Shown: positions 53,025 through 63,555 of the stretch, piece after piece
How positions within the stretch are numbered: the first letter of the stretch is position 1
Layout: each line of letters begins with the position of its first letter
Origin: Marinifilum_A sediminis
Lineage (GTDB): Bacteria; Bacteroidota; Bacteroidia; Bacteroidales; Marinifilaceae
Assembly: GCA_947496465.1 (NCBI GenBank)
Contig: CANMCX010000001.1
Coordinates: 124,001-188,000 of the forward strand
DNA length: 64,000 nucleotides
Direction of reading: 5' to 3'
The notes under the pieces: model-generated
The model's input: only the letters and a program-made list of their open reading frames with translations
Database searches by the model: none
Told to the model about the DNA's origin: nothing
Program-made: the position numbers and the translations under genes

Positions 53025-56000
53025 ATGATAGTATTCTTCAAAAAAGACGAAGTACATTTTGTTGTTCAGGCTACAAACCCTTTAAGTGGTTTAGATCTTG
53101 ACAAACTTTCCTGGTTGTTCGGAAATGCTTTTATTGCCGATCAAGAAGTGTTAGAAGGAACATTCGTTGGACCAAGAAAAGAGATGATTACCCCTTGGAG
53201 TACTAATGCTGTTGAAATAACCCAAAACATGGGACTTTCAGGCATTTTAAGAATAGAACAATACTTCCTGGCAAAATCAGAAAAGCCTGAATTTGATCCA
53301 ATGTTACAAGCATTGTATACTAAATTGGATCAGGAAATTTACACTATCGATAAGAAACCTGACTCAATATTATATATTGAGAACATTGAAGAATATAACA
53401 ACAAAGAAGGTTTGGCTCTTAGTTCTGAAGAAATCTCATATTTAAATGACGTTTCAGAAAAAATAGGAAGAAAATTAACCGACTCGGAAGTTTTTGGTTT
53501 TTCACAAGTTAATTCCGAACATTGCCGTCATAAAATCTTTAATGGTACCTTTATTATAGATGGAGAAGAAAAAGTATCTTCACTTTTCCAATTGATCAAG
53601 AAAACTTCGAAAGAAAATCACAATAGAATTGTATCTGCCTATAAAGACAATTGTGCATTTTTAGCTGGTCCTAAGGCAGAGCAGTTTGCTCCAGCAACTC
53701 ACGACAAAGCTGATTTCTTTAAAACCAAAGATATTGACACTGTTATCTCTCTAAAAGCTGAGACTCACAATTTCCCAACTACAGTTGAGCCTTTTAATGG
53801 TGCTGCTACCGGAACCGGTGGTGAAATTAGAGATAGAATAGCAGGAGGTAAAGCATCTGTACCTATGGCTGGTACTGCAGTTTACATGACTTCTTATCCA
53901 AGACTAGAGGCATCACGCAAGTGGGAAAATGCAACAGAAGCAAGAGAATGGCTATACCAAACTCCTGAGGAAATCTTAATTAAGGCATCGAATGGAGCTT
54001 CTGACTTCGGAAATAAATTTGGTCAACCTCTAATTGTAGGCTCGGTGCTTACTTTTGAACATTTCGAAAACAACAAAAAATATGGTTACGATAAAGTAAT
54101 CATGCAAGCCGGTGGTATTGGATACGGTCGTCATGAACAAGCTTTAAAAGATGTACCAGAAACTGGTGAAAAAGTTGTTCTTTTAGGTGGTGACAACTAC
54201 CGAATTGGAATGGGTGGAGGTGCTGTATCATCTGTAGCTACAGGTGAGTTTGCTAACTCAATTGAATTGAATGCCGTTCAACGTTCTAATCCTGAAATGC
54301 AAAAAAGAGTTTGCAATGCAATTCGTGCTATGGCCGAAGCTGATATAAACCCTATAACTTCTATTCACGATCATGGTGCAGGTGGTCATTTAAATTGTCT
54401 TTCTGAATTGGTTGAAGAAACCGGAGGAAAGATCGATTTAAATAGTTTACCTGTAGGTGATCCAACTTTATCTGCAAAAGAGATTGTAGGTAACGAGTCA
54501 CAAGAAAGAATGGGCTTAGTGATGAAGGAAAAAGATGTAGATCTTTTGCAACGCATTGCGGATAGAGAACGTGCACCTATGTATGTTGTTGGAGAAACAA
54601 CTGGTGATATGAGATTCACCTTTGAAGATAAAAAAACTGGTAAAAATCCAATAGATCTGGGCTTATCCGAGATGTTCGGTAAACCACCAAAAACTATAAT
54701 GAATGACAAGACTGTTGCGGAAGGATTCGAAGCGGTTGAATATGATTCAAATAAATTAGAAGAATATGTTGAAAATGTTCTTCAATTGGAAGCTGTTGCA
54801 TGTAAAGACTGGTTAACAAACAAAGTTGACCGATCGGTAACTGGTAAGATTGCTATGCAGCAATGCGCTGGTCCTCTTCAGTTGCCTTTAAACAATTTAG
54901 GTGCTGTTGCTATAGATTTCCAAGGTGAAAAAGGTATTGCTACTTCTATTGGACATACTCCAATTGCTGCTTTAGTTAACTCTGAAAATGGTAGTCGTTT
55001 ATCTATTGCTGAATCATTAACTAACATGGTTTGGGCTCCAATAGAACAAGGATTAAAAGGAGTTTCTCTTTCTGCAAACTGGATGTGGCCTTGTAAAAAC
55101 GAAGGTGAAGATGCTCGTTTATATAATGCTGTTGAATCGATCAGTGATTTTGCTATAAAATTAGGCATTAATATTCCTACGGGTAAAGATTCTCTTTCTA
55201 TGACTCAGAAGTATGGGAAAGATGATGTTGTCTATTCTCCAGGAACTGTTATTATTTCCACTGTTGGTGAAATTATCGATATCAATAAAATAATTTCTCC
55301 TGTCATGAAAAATGATCAGGATTCTCATTTAATTTACCTTGATTTTTCTAAAGATGATTTCCAATTGGGTGGAAGTAGTTTTGCTCAGATCGTGAATAAG
55401 CTAGGAAAACAAACTCCTAATGTTACAGATGCTGACTATTTCGTTTCTGCATTTGAAACTCTTCAGAATCTAATTCTAAATGGTAAAGTTCTAGCAGGTC
55501 ACGATATCTCAGCTGGTGGTATGATTACTGCTTTGCTTGAAATGTGTTTTGCCGATAACAATTTAGGAGCAAACATAGATCTTAGCAGCATTGAAGAAAA
55601 AGATTTAATCAAAGTTCTTTTCAGTGAGAATCCAGGTGTAATTTTCCAGGTAAAAGATCTTGAGTCAGTTCAAAAATCACTAAGCGAAAACGGATTAAGA
55701 TTCCATGTAATTGGTGCTCCTGCTAATGCTGGCAGCCTAAACATGGTAAAAGATTCTCAATCGTTCAATTTCGATATCACAACATTAAGAGATCTTTGGT
55801 ACAAAACCTCCTACTTACTAGATCGCAATCAATCAGGAGCTGATTTAGCCCTTGAAAGATTTGAATCTTATAAGAAGAACGAATTGAAATATTCATTCTC
55901 TGAAAGCTTTACTGGTAAGTTTTCGCAATATGGAATCGATCCTAAAAGAACAAATAAATCAGGAGTTAAAGCTGCAATAATTCGTGAAAAAGGAGTTAAC

Positions 56001-56714
56001 GGTGATCGTGAAATGGCTTGGATGATGCACCTTGCCGGGATGGATGTGAAAGATGTTCACATGACAGATTTAATTTCGGGAAGAGAAGATTTAAGCGATG
56101 TTAACATGATTGTTTTTGTAGGAGGATTTTCCAATTCGGATGTATTAGGTTCGGCTAAAGGTTGGGCTGGTGCATTCTTATATAATGAAAAAGCTAAGAC
56201 TGCCTTGGATAACTTCTACAAGAGAACAGATACTTTAAGTTTAGGTGTTTGTAATGGTTGTCAGTTAATTTCGGAATTGGGCTTAATTTACCCTGATCAT
56301 GAAAAACATCCAAAATTGTTACACAATAATTCTCATAAATTTGAATCTGGTTTCGTAAGCGTAGAAGTTCCTGAAAACAATTCAGTAATGCTTTCGTCTT
56401 TAGCCGGATCGAAATTAGGTATTTGGGTTGCACACGGGGAAGGTAAGTTCGATTTGCCTTATTCTGAAGAAGAATATCAAATCCCAATGAAATATTGTTA
56501 TAATGAATATCCTGCAAATCCTAACGGCTCACCATTTGCAACAGCTGCAATCGCATCAAAAGATGGTCGTCATCTAGCTATGATGCCACACTTGGAGCGT
56601 GCAACTTATCCTTGGAACTGGGCTCACTACGATAATAACAGAATAAATGATGAAGTTACTCCATGGATTGAAGCATTTGTAAATGCTAAAAACTGGATTA
56701 CAAATCAGAAATAA
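53025..56714 (+). CDS. purL: Phosphoribosylformylglycinamidine synthase, large single-chain form
   Basis: A 1229-residue single-chain PurL of the kind with a fused glutaminase. It has the N-terminal domain, FSQVNSEHCRHKIFNG, LKAETHNFPTTVEPFNGAATGTGGEIRD in the synthetase part, and a C-terminal glutaminase with nucleophile Cys in LSLGVCNGCQLI and the late HLAMMPHLERA. It makes FGAM in purine synthesis. Single gene with a terminator. Confidence 0.96.
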   Translation: MIVFFKKDEVHFVVQATNPLSGLDLDKLSWLFGNAFIADQEVLEGTFVGPRKEMITPWSTNAVEITQNMGLSGILRIEQYFLAKSEKPEFDPMLQALYTKLDQEIYTIDKKPDSILYIENIEEYNNKEGLALSSEEISYLNDVSEKIGRKLTDSEVFGFSQVNSEHCRHKIFNGTFIIDGEEKVSSLFQLIKKTSKENHNRIVSAYKDNCAFLAGPKAEQFAPATHDKADFFKTKDIDTVISLKAETHNFPTTVEPFNGAATGTGGEIRDRIAGGKASVPMAGTAVYMTSYPRLEASRKWENATEAREWLYQTPEEILIKASNGASDFGNKFGQPLIVGSVLTFEHFENNKKYGYDKVIMQAGGIGYGRHEQALKDVPETGEKVVLLGGDNYRIGMGGGAVSSVATGEFANSIELNAVQRSNPEMQKRVCNAIRAMAEADINPITSIHDHGAGGHLNCLSELVEETGGKIDLNSLPVGDPTLSAKEIVGNESQERMGLVMKEKDVDLLQRIADRERAPMYVVGETTGDMRFTFEDKKTGKNPIDLGLSEMFGKPPKTIMNDKTVAEGFEAVEYDSNKLEEYVENVLQLEAVACKDWLTNKVDRSVTGKIAMQQCAGPLQLPLNNLGAVAIDFQGEKGIATSIGHTPIAALVNSENGSRLSIAESLTNMVWAPIEQGLKGVSLSANWMWPCKNEGEDARLYNAVESISDFAIKLGINIPTGKDSLSMTQKYGKDDVVYSPGTVIISTVGEIIDINKIISPVMKNDQDSHLIYLDFSKDDFQLGGSSFAQIVNKLGKQTPNVTDADYFVSAFETLQNLILNGKVLAGHDISAGGMITALLEMCFADNNLGANIDLSSIEEKDLIKVLFSENPGVIFQVKDLESVQKSLSENGLRFHVIGAPANAGSLNMVKDSQSFNFDITTLRDLWYKTSYLLDRNQSGADLALERFESYKKNELKYSFSESFTGKFSQYGIDPKRTNKSGVKAAIIREKGVNGDREMAWMMHLAGMDVKDVHMTDLISGREDLSDVNMIVFVGGFSNSDVLGSAKGWAGAFLYNEKAKTALDNFYKRTDTLSLGVCNGCQLISELGLIYPDHEKHPKLLHNNSHKFESGFVSVEVPENNSVMLSSLAGSKLGIWVAHGEGKFDLPYSEEEYQIPMKYCYNEYPANPNGSPFATAAIASKDGRHLAMMPHLERATYPWNWAHYDNNRINDEVTPWIEAFVNAKNWITNQK

Positions 56715-56724
56715 CATCAATAAA

Positions 56725-56760
56725 TAAAAAAAAGCTTTCCAAAATGGGAGGCTTTTTTTT
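56725..56760 (+). terminator. Terminator of purL
   Basis: AAAGC-TTCC paired with GGGAGGCTTT around a short loop, followed by T8. Confidence 0.82.
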
Positions 56761-56831
56761 TATTTATAAATCATAAGATCGTAATATATTTTTTCATAAC
56801 TTGTGCTCTGCTAACTAAAATCACAAATAGC

Positions 56832-57230
56832 ATGAAAAAAATTTTACCATTTATCGCTTTAGCGTTATTTACTATGTCGTGCGCCCCGCCGAATAAAGTA
56901 AATAAAACCAAGGCTCCAAAACCAGTCGCTCAGCATGATATTTATGTTGATGGTGATAAACAAATTGCACCAGGGACTTGTTCTTTAATTGTTACCGATT
57001 GTAGAATTGAATCAAAAGATGATTCCTACAAACTTTTAGGTAAGGTACAATCAATAAAAGCTTATGGAGCAGCTTTTAACCAAACTCTTTCTAAAAATGA
57101 TGAGATTGTAATTCACATTTCAAAATCACAAGTAGAATTGTTAGAAGACAAAAACAACATCTCTTGTATTATTTTAATGAAAGAAGGTCGTTACGAACCT
57201 GCATTTTTTGAACTTATTAAAGTCAAGTAA
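56832..57230 (+). CDS. Hypothetical lipoprotein, 132 aa
   Basis: The N-terminus has a lipobox (TMSC), then a Lys/Pro linker and a beta-rich domain (GTCSLIVTDCRIESKDDSY, NDEIVIHISKSQVELL) with three Cys. No family recognised. Its stop is 23 bp before the gene of the large T9SS cargo protein, so the two are probably co-transcribed. Confidence 0.8.
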   Translation: MKKILPFIALALFTMSCAPPNKVNKTKAPKPVAQHDIYVDGDKQIAPGTCSLIVTDCRIESKDDSYKLLGKVQSIKAYGAAFNQTLSKNDEIVIHISKSQVELLEDKNNISCIILMKEGRYEPAFFELIKVK

Positions 57231-57253
57231 CTCAAATCAACATTACCATTACT

Positions 57254-60200
57254 ATGAAAAATATATTTATGGTTGTTGCAGCACTGGTAATTTCATTTAC
57301 CGTTTGTGCTCAAACCCCATTTAAAGTCAAAAAAAAGAGCAATCTGAAGAATAACGATATTGTTATTACAGAGGCTACATATAAAGAGTTAACATCTAAA
57401 TCAGCCAATCATAGAAAACTTTCTAAAATTTCGGATAAGAGAAACGGAGTCTTAAGAAAAGCAGATGATCCTAATGGAAGAGTTAAGTATGAAACTAGAA
57501 TGCTAGTTGATCCTACTACTGGAAAAATACCTGCTAACATCAGAGTACAAGAGTTAAATTTTGCTCTTTCGCCTCAATCTGGCTTAAGAAGTTTTACCAA
57601 AGCAGGAGGATTAAATTTCACTAATGCCGGACCAAGAAATGTTGGAGGTAGAACAAGAGCTCTTGCCATTGATGTTAAAAATAACAATACCATACTTGCC
57701 GGTGGAGTTGCTGGCGGACTGTGGAAATCAACTGATAACGGTGCAAATTGGAGTAAAAAAACTGCAAAAAATGATTTGCAAAGCATTACCGCTATTGCAC
57801 AGGATACCAGAACTGGAAAAGAAAACATCTGGTATTATGTTACTGGAGAATTGCATGGAAACAGTGCTTCTGGGGGCGGAGCTCCATTCAGAGGAGATGG
57901 AGTTTTCAAATCAACAGACAATGGTGAAACATGGGAATCATTAGAAGCTACAGTTTCGAATACTCCTGAATCATACGATCCATTTGATTACTGTTGGAAT
58001 GTTTGTGTTGATCCAACTAATGGAAATGTTTATGTTGCAACCGCTGATGGTATCAGAAGATCAACCGATGAAGGAAATAGCTGGGAAGTTGTTATACAAA
58101 CAAATGCCTACTTTAGTGACATTATTTGTACCCCAACTGGTGTATTGTATGCTTCACTTAGTGCAGATGGTAGTCAAAAAGGAATTTACAGATCAGAAAG
58201 TGGTGCAAGTGGTACTTGGGCTAACATTACTCCTGATGAATTTCCTACTAATTACGATCGAATAGTGTTATCTTACGCTCCATCAAATGAAAAATCAGTT
58301 TATTTATTGGGAGCAACTTCAAATGGAGGTTTTGAAGGTCACAGTTTGTGGAAACTTGAGTACGAAACCAGTTCTAATTACAAGTGGACAAACCGCTCAA
58401 ATAATATTCCTGCAGAATCGGGGGATGTAGGCGGATACGATTCTCAAGGTTCATACAATATGATTATTAAAGTGGCTCCTGATAATGAAAATATAGTATT
58501 TATTGGTGGAACTAACCTTCATCGTTCTGATGATGGTTTTGCAACGAAAAACAATACCTATTGGATTGGAGGATATTCAACTAAAAATAATGTTTCTCAA
58601 TATGAAAATCATCACCCTGATGTACATTCTATGGCATTTAAATCAGATAATGCTAGTATGATATGTGGACATGATGGTGGTTTGAGTTTAACGACTAACT
58701 ACAAACAGACAGAAGATACTGATGCATCCGATAATGTTGAGGAACCTGTAGATTGGACTTCATTAAACAACGGTTATCTTACAACTCAAGCCTATACGGT
58801 TGCTATCGATCACGATAATTTCTCAAATAAACAGATGCTTGCTGGATTTCAAGACAATGGTACTTGGAATATTGACGATGTGACAACTGGAGGCGATTGG
58901 GATGAAGCATTCTCTGGAGACGGAAGTTTTTGTGCCATAACAGATCAAGGAAAAGCCCAGATTGTATCGTGGCAAAGAGGTGGTATGTATTTGTTTTATT
59001 CTAATGGTGGCTGGACTCGTATTAATCCAGCAAGTGCAGATGGACAACTTTTCATCAACCCTTTTATAGTTGATGCAAACAATAGTGAAATAGTTTATTA
59101 TACTGGAGGAAGTTACATTTGGAGAAACTCAAATATCTTCGAAATTTCTCTATACTCAAACTCTGCTACTGACCAAAATTGGGAAAAATTAGAAGAATCA
59201 AAAGCTAATGGTACTGTAACTGCATATGCTTCTTCAACAAATCCAAGCCACATTTTATATTATGGCTCGTCAAAAGGAAAAGTATACAAACTGGAAAATT
59301 CTCACTCAGCAGATGCTAAAAAAACAGAAATTACTGGAGAGGGAATGCCATCTGGCGCTTACGTTAGTTCAATTGCTGTAAATCCTTTGAATGCTAATGA
59401 AATTCTAGTTTCATTCTCGAATTACAAAGTTGAAAGCATATTTTATTCAGCTGACGGAGGTAGCAGCTGGACTGCTGTTAGTGGTAAATTAGAAGAAAAT
59501 GGAAATGTTTCAGGAAGTGGTCCTTCAGTGAGAACAGTATCATTTCTTGTTTCACCTACTGACACAACCTATTATGCCGGAACAAGTACTGGTTTGTATA
59601 GTACTACCAAATTAGAAGGAAGCGCTACAAACTGGACTCAAGAAGCACCTAACACAATCGGAAATACTGTTGTGTCTATGGTGAAAAATAGAGGTGATGG
59701 TTTTATTGGTGTTGGTACACATGCAAACGGACTATTCTACGCAGATGCTGATTATAGTAACTCTACTCCAGTTGCAAACATTGGAACAACAATAGATACG
59801 ATTTTTGTAGGTGAGAAAGTAAATTTCAAAGACAGATCTATCGGAGAAGTAACTGCTTATGAGTGGACTTTTGAAGGTGCTGAAACTGCATCAAGTACTG
59901 TTCAGCATCCAGAAGATATACTTTACAACACTGCTGGAAAATTTAAAGTTTCTTTGAAAGTTTCTAATGCTAATGGTGATAATACTAAGGTGCTTGAATC
60001 AGCGGTTGTTGTTAAATCTGTTAAAGCTAATTTCGCAGCAGATAAAACATCAGTTAATGTAGGAGATGAGGTTACCTTTACCGATAATTCAACGGGAACA
60101 GTTGAAGCTTGGGAATGGAATTTTGCCGGAGGTACTACTGATGATAATACGGTACAAAATCCAGTTGTTACATTTAGCGAAGCTGGAGTTTATACCATTA

Positions 60201-61369
60201 CATTAAAAATTACAGGATCAGGTGATTTTACAGATACTAAAACCAAAGTTGATTACATTACTGTAGTTGATGCAGATGACAAGGAAGATGATCTTTTGTA
60301 TAATGTTTTAGCTACAGATGAAGAGAAGCTTTCTGTTTATAGCTTTAATGGAGAAACATCATGGGGTTATGTAACTGGTCACAATAGCTACAGTATGCCC
60401 GAATTTGCTGAAAAATTTGAAATGATTAATACCAACCTTAATGTGGTAAGAAGTATTCAGATCAACCCTGTTATTGTTGAAGCTAAATCAGGTGATCCTA
60501 AAATTCAACTAAAGATTTGGAATGGAACTGATGCTCCTGGTAAAGAGGTATATTCTCAGGATATTCCATTGTCTCAATTTCAACTTAAACAATTCAACGA
60601 AATAGTATTAGAAACTCCAGTTGAAGTTGAAAACGAATTTTTTGTAGGTTATAAAATCTTTTTTGAAAATCCATTGGATACTTTCGCTGTTTATCACTTG
60701 CCTCTTGATGGAGAAATTACTTGGGACAATAGTGCCTATCTAAAATTTAATGATACATGGTATCCATATTCTTCTCCTTCTATTTTTGAAGCAAACTCTG
60801 CTCTTGCAGTAAAAGTAAAAGTAGGTTACGAAGATGCAGGATCAATATTAGAACCTGATTTCTCTGCGAGTTCTACATCAATTCGCGTTGGTGATGAAAT
60901 TGTATTTACAGATCAATCGAATGGAAATGTTGCAAGTTGGGAATGGATTGTTCCTGGTGGAACCATCGCTGATAAAACCGAACAAAACCCAACGGTACTT
61001 TACGAGCAAACAGGAACCTATAGTGTTACACTTAATGTAACCGATACGGATGGAGCAACAGCTTCAAAAACTAAAACAGATTACATTTTTGTTGACGTGG
61101 CTACTGCTATTGATGATTTAGATAAAGAGAATAATAAGCTTATTATTTATCCTAATCCAATGATAGATAAAACCAATGTGAAATTCCCAAATAAAACGAA
61201 TAAAAAATATCGTTTAGTTGTGGTTGACGCAAGTGGTAGAGTTGTTCGAATCATCGAAAATATTACTGATAATAACTTTATTATCAATCGTGAACAATTA
61301 AAACCAGGAGTTCATATCATTAATCTTTCCGGAGAGAAAATTTACAAAGGAAAACTTTTAGTGAAATAA
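57254..61369 (+). CDS. Secreted BNR/sortilin-like propeller, three PKD domains and T9SS sorting domain
   Basis: A 1371-residue secreted protein: signal peptide ending FTVCAQ; an N-terminal half with a BNR/VPS10-type propeller (repeated Ser/Asp-boxes such as GGLWKSTDNGANW, GVFKSTDNGETWE, IFYSADGGSSW); three PKD domains at about residues 846-915, 930-1005 and 1205-1270 (each with an FTDNSTG/FTDQSNG-type and WEW turn); a beta-sandwich between PKD 2 and 3; and a C-terminal T9SS type A sorting domain starting IIYPNPM and ending KIYKGKLLVK. No catalytic site seen. It should be exported by T9SS and held at or released from the surface, probably as a binding or scaffold protein. Confidence 0.9.
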   Translation: MKNIFMVVAALVISFTVCAQTPFKVKKKSNLKNNDIVITEATYKELTSKSANHRKLSKISDKRNGVLRKADDPNGRVKYETRMLVDPTTGKIPANIRVQELNFALSPQSGLRSFTKAGGLNFTNAGPRNVGGRTRALAIDVKNNNTILAGGVAGGLWKSTDNGANWSKKTAKNDLQSITAIAQDTRTGKENIWYYVTGELHGNSASGGGAPFRGDGVFKSTDNGETWESLEATVSNTPESYDPFDYCWNVCVDPTNGNVYVATADGIRRSTDEGNSWEVVIQTNAYFSDIICTPTGVLYASLSADGSQKGIYRSESGASGTWANITPDEFPTNYDRIVLSYAPSNEKSVYLLGATSNGGFEGHSLWKLEYETSSNYKWTNRSNNIPAESGDVGGYDSQGSYNMIIKVAPDNENIVFIGGTNLHRSDDGFATKNNTYWIGGYSTKNNVSQYENHHPDVHSMAFKSDNASMICGHDGGLSLTTNYKQTEDTDASDNVEEPVDWTSLNNGYLTTQAYTVAIDHDNFSNKQMLAGFQDNGTWNIDDVTTGGDWDEAFSGDGSFCAITDQGKAQIVSWQRGGMYLFYSNGGWTRINPASADGQLFINPFIVDANNSEIVYYTGGSYIWRNSNIFEISLYSNSATDQNWEKLEESKANGTVTAYASSTNPSHILYYGSSKGKVYKLENSHSADAKKTEITGEGMPSGAYVSSIAVNPLNANEILVSFSNYKVESIFYSADGGSSWTAVSGKLEENGNVSGSGPSVRTVSFLVSPTDTTYYAGTSTGLYSTTKLEGSATNWTQEAPNTIGNTVVSMVKNRGDGFIGVGTHANGLFYADADYSNSTPVANIGTTIDTIFVGEKVNFKDRSIGEVTAYEWTFEGAETASSTVQHPEDILYNTAGKFKVSLKVSNANGDNTKVLESAVVVKSVKANFAADKTSVNVGDEVTFTDNSTGTVEAWEWNFAGGTTDDNTVQNPVVTFSEAGVYTITLKITGSGDFTDTKTKVDYITVVDADDKEDDLLYNVLATDEEKLSVYSFNGETSWGYVTGHNSYSMPEFAEKFEMINTNLNVVRSIQINPVIVEAKSGDPKIQLKIWNGTDAPGKEVYSQDIPLSQFQLKQFNEIVLETPVEVENEFFVGYKIFFENPLDTFAVYHLPLDGEITWDNSAYLKFNDTWYPYSSPSIFEANSALAVKVKVGYEDAGSILEPDFSASSTSIRVGDEIVFTDQSNGNVASWEWIVPGGTIADKTEQNPTVLYEQTGTYSVTLNVTDTDGATASKTKTDYIFVDVATAIDDLDKENNKLIIYPNPMIDKTNVKFPNKTNKKYRLVVVDASGRVVRIIENITDNNFIINREQLKPGVHIINLSGEKIYKGKLLVK

Positions 61370-61391
61370 AAACATAGAAATTAACAGTAAC

Positions 61392-61425
61392 AAAAGAGCT
61401 TGCCATATGATGGCAAGCTCTTTTT
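61392..61425. terminator. Bidirectional terminator between the T9SS cargo gene and the GH15 gene
   Basis: Perfect 14-bp stem AAAGAGCTTGCCAT/ATGGCAAGCTCTTT with a 3-base loop; T-runs on both sides, so it serves both convergent genes. Confidence 0.9.
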
Positions 61426-61510
61426 ATTTGTAGCATACAGTAATCTTATCTAAACGAAAAATAAGCTAATATTAACTTGATATTATGATAACAACTTCTT
61501 AAGTATACAT

Positions 61511-63322
61511 CTAACTTGTTAACTGGTCAAGTAGATTATCATCATCATCAAATTTATAATTGGAAAAGTTGAGTGCCGTTTCGATTATAGCTAAATGTGA
61601 ATAGGCCTGTGGAAAATTTCCCAACATACGTTTTGTATCAAAATCAATATCCTCGGCAAATAAACCAAGATGATTGGAATATTGCAGTAACTTATCAAAT
61701 TTTTCTTTGGCTTCTTTCTTTTTCCCAATCTTATATAAGCTATTGATTAGCCAAAATGAACAGATTGTAAAAGCAGATTTTGGTGTGCCGAAATCATCCT
61801 GATTCTTGTATCGAAACATTAAACCATCGTGTTCCAACTCTTTTTGAATCGTTAAAACAGTCGACTTAAATTTAGGATCTTTAGCCTCTATAAAATCATA
61901 AGTCTCCATTAGTAAAACCGAAGCATCCATATCTGCTGATCCGTAATATTGAGTAAAAGCTTGCTTCTCTCTACTCCATGCCTTCTTTAAAATGTCATCT
62001 TTTACTGAATGTCGTAATACCGTCCATTTACTAATGTAGTATTCTTGTTTTAATAAACTTGCAATTTTCACAGCTCTATCAAAAGCAACCCAACACATTA
62101 CTTTACTAAACGTAAAGTGCAAACTCTTCCCACGTATCTCCCAAATTCCCCTATCGGGCTTTTTCCAGTTTACCTCAACCACCTTCACAATACTTCGAAC
62201 AATCGTCCATAATTCCTCACTATGTTCTAAGGAATTCTCAAATGTTTCGAATTGCTGATGAATCAGATCCAGTAAAATACCGTAAATATCATTTTGCTTT
62301 TGTTTGTAAGCTGCATTACCAACACGAACAGGTTGCGAATTCTCATATCCCGAAAGGTGTTCCAATTCATATTCGGTTAGTTTTTTTTCACCATTAATCC
62401 CATACATGATTTGAATCTTCTCATTCTTTTCAGGTATAATATCCATAATGAATTTCAAGTATCGTTTCGCGACATTGTAATGCCCCAACTGAGTTAAAAT
62501 TTTAACCACCATCGACCCATCTCTGATCCAACAAAAACGATAATCCCAATTTCTAACCTCACCAATCGTTTCAGGCAGAGAGGTAGTAAGAGCGGCTAAG
62601 ACAGCACCACTTTTCTGATAACTGAGCAATTTCAACACCAAGGCACTTCTGGTAACCTGCTCGTTATATTCAGGTAATATCTTTGTTTTCTCACTCCAAT
62701 TCAACCAATAAGTTTTGGTTCTTTGTAGCTTTAAATAAACTCGCTCAATGTTTTGTTCCAATAATTTTTGGTCGTAACTAATCACACAAAATTCATTCTT
62801 CTCTAAAGAAATCAATTCACTATTCAAGATATCCTCATTCTTAAAACTAGAATACAAATAAAGTGAATCATAATTACCTGTTGCTGTATAAGATTTTATA
62901 AAACCCTCTTCAGATATAAAATTTTGCGTCTGATTTCGAGCATAATCCAATTGTGGGTTGTACTTTACTCTAAATGTTGGCTTACCATATACCAATCTAA
63001 AAAAACGAATAACATCGGGTGGTGCATAGTAGCTATTATTATCAGATAAATATCTCGGCATAAAATCCAGAATCTCAAAAACACCATCAACACATTCAAA
63101 TCTGGTTTTTAAGATATTTGTTTTAGAACGATATTCTTGTTTTACCTCCAATAAATTTTCAGGAACAATCTCGAAACTCCCACCCTTATCTTTATCCAGG
63201 ATTTTTGCAAAAGCCGACGATGAATCAAATTGAGGCAAACACAACCAATCCAACGATCCTCTTTCCGAAATTAAAGCAGCACTTCGGCAATTTCCTATTA
63301 CCCCGTAATTTAAATTCTTCAT
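61511..63322 (-). CDS. Glycoside hydrolase family 15 (glucoamylase/trehalase type)
   Basis: A 603-residue cytoplasmic protein with no signal peptide. It starts YGVIGNCRSAALISERGSLDWLCLP, the usual GH15 N-terminal super-sandwich, and the (alpha/alpha)6 barrel has the catalytic loop RNWDYRFCWIRDGSM. Family members hydrolyse alpha-1,4 glucans or, in some bacteria, trehalose. It is divergent to a trehalose-6-phosphate synthase gene 233 bp away, so trehalose turnover is the likely role, by inference. Confidence 0.93.
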   Translation of the reverse strand: MKNLNYGVIGNCRSAALISERGSLDWLCLPQFDSSSAFAKILDKDKGGSFEIVPENLLEVKQEYRSKTNILKTRFECVDGVFEILDFMPRYLSDNNSYYAPPDVIRFFRLVYGKPTFRVKYNPQLDYARNQTQNFISEEGFIKSYTATGNYDSLYLYSSFKNEDILNSELISLEKNEFCVISYDQKLLEQNIERVYLKLQRTKTYWLNWSEKTKILPEYNEQVTRSALVLKLLSYQKSGAVLAALTTSLPETIGEVRNWDYRFCWIRDGSMVVKILTQLGHYNVAKRYLKFIMDIIPEKNEKIQIMYGINGEKKLTEYELEHLSGYENSQPVRVGNAAYKQKQNDIYGILLDLIHQQFETFENSLEHSEELWTIVRSIVKVVEVNWKKPDRGIWEIRGKSLHFTFSKVMCWVAFDRAVKIASLLKQEYYISKWTVLRHSVKDDILKKAWSREKQAFTQYYGSADMDASVLLMETYDFIEAKDPKFKSTVLTIQKELEHDGLMFRYKNQDDFGTPKSAFTICSFWLINSLYKIGKKKEAKEKFDKLLQYSNHLGLFAEDIDFDTKRMLGNFPQAYSHLAIIETALNFSNYKFDDDDNLLDQLTS

Positions 63323-63555
63323 AAAAAATGACTATTTTAGAGCTTAACCATAAAATGATCAGTCATGATAAATCCATTCACAACTGATTAACAACACACA
63401 ATACACAGTCAACTATACAATTAAGTAACACTAAATTAATTATTATCAGATTAAATCGTGTTAAATTTTATTGTATTCTGTGATATTCAAATTGGAAAAT
63501 AGAGAAATTTCACGAATAAAAGTAACATTACAACCAAAATAAAAAACCACATTTT

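Noticed and set aside
54361..55168. Leftward frames inside purL
   Set aside because: Shadow frames opposite a strongly conserved gene, without starts or family resemblance.
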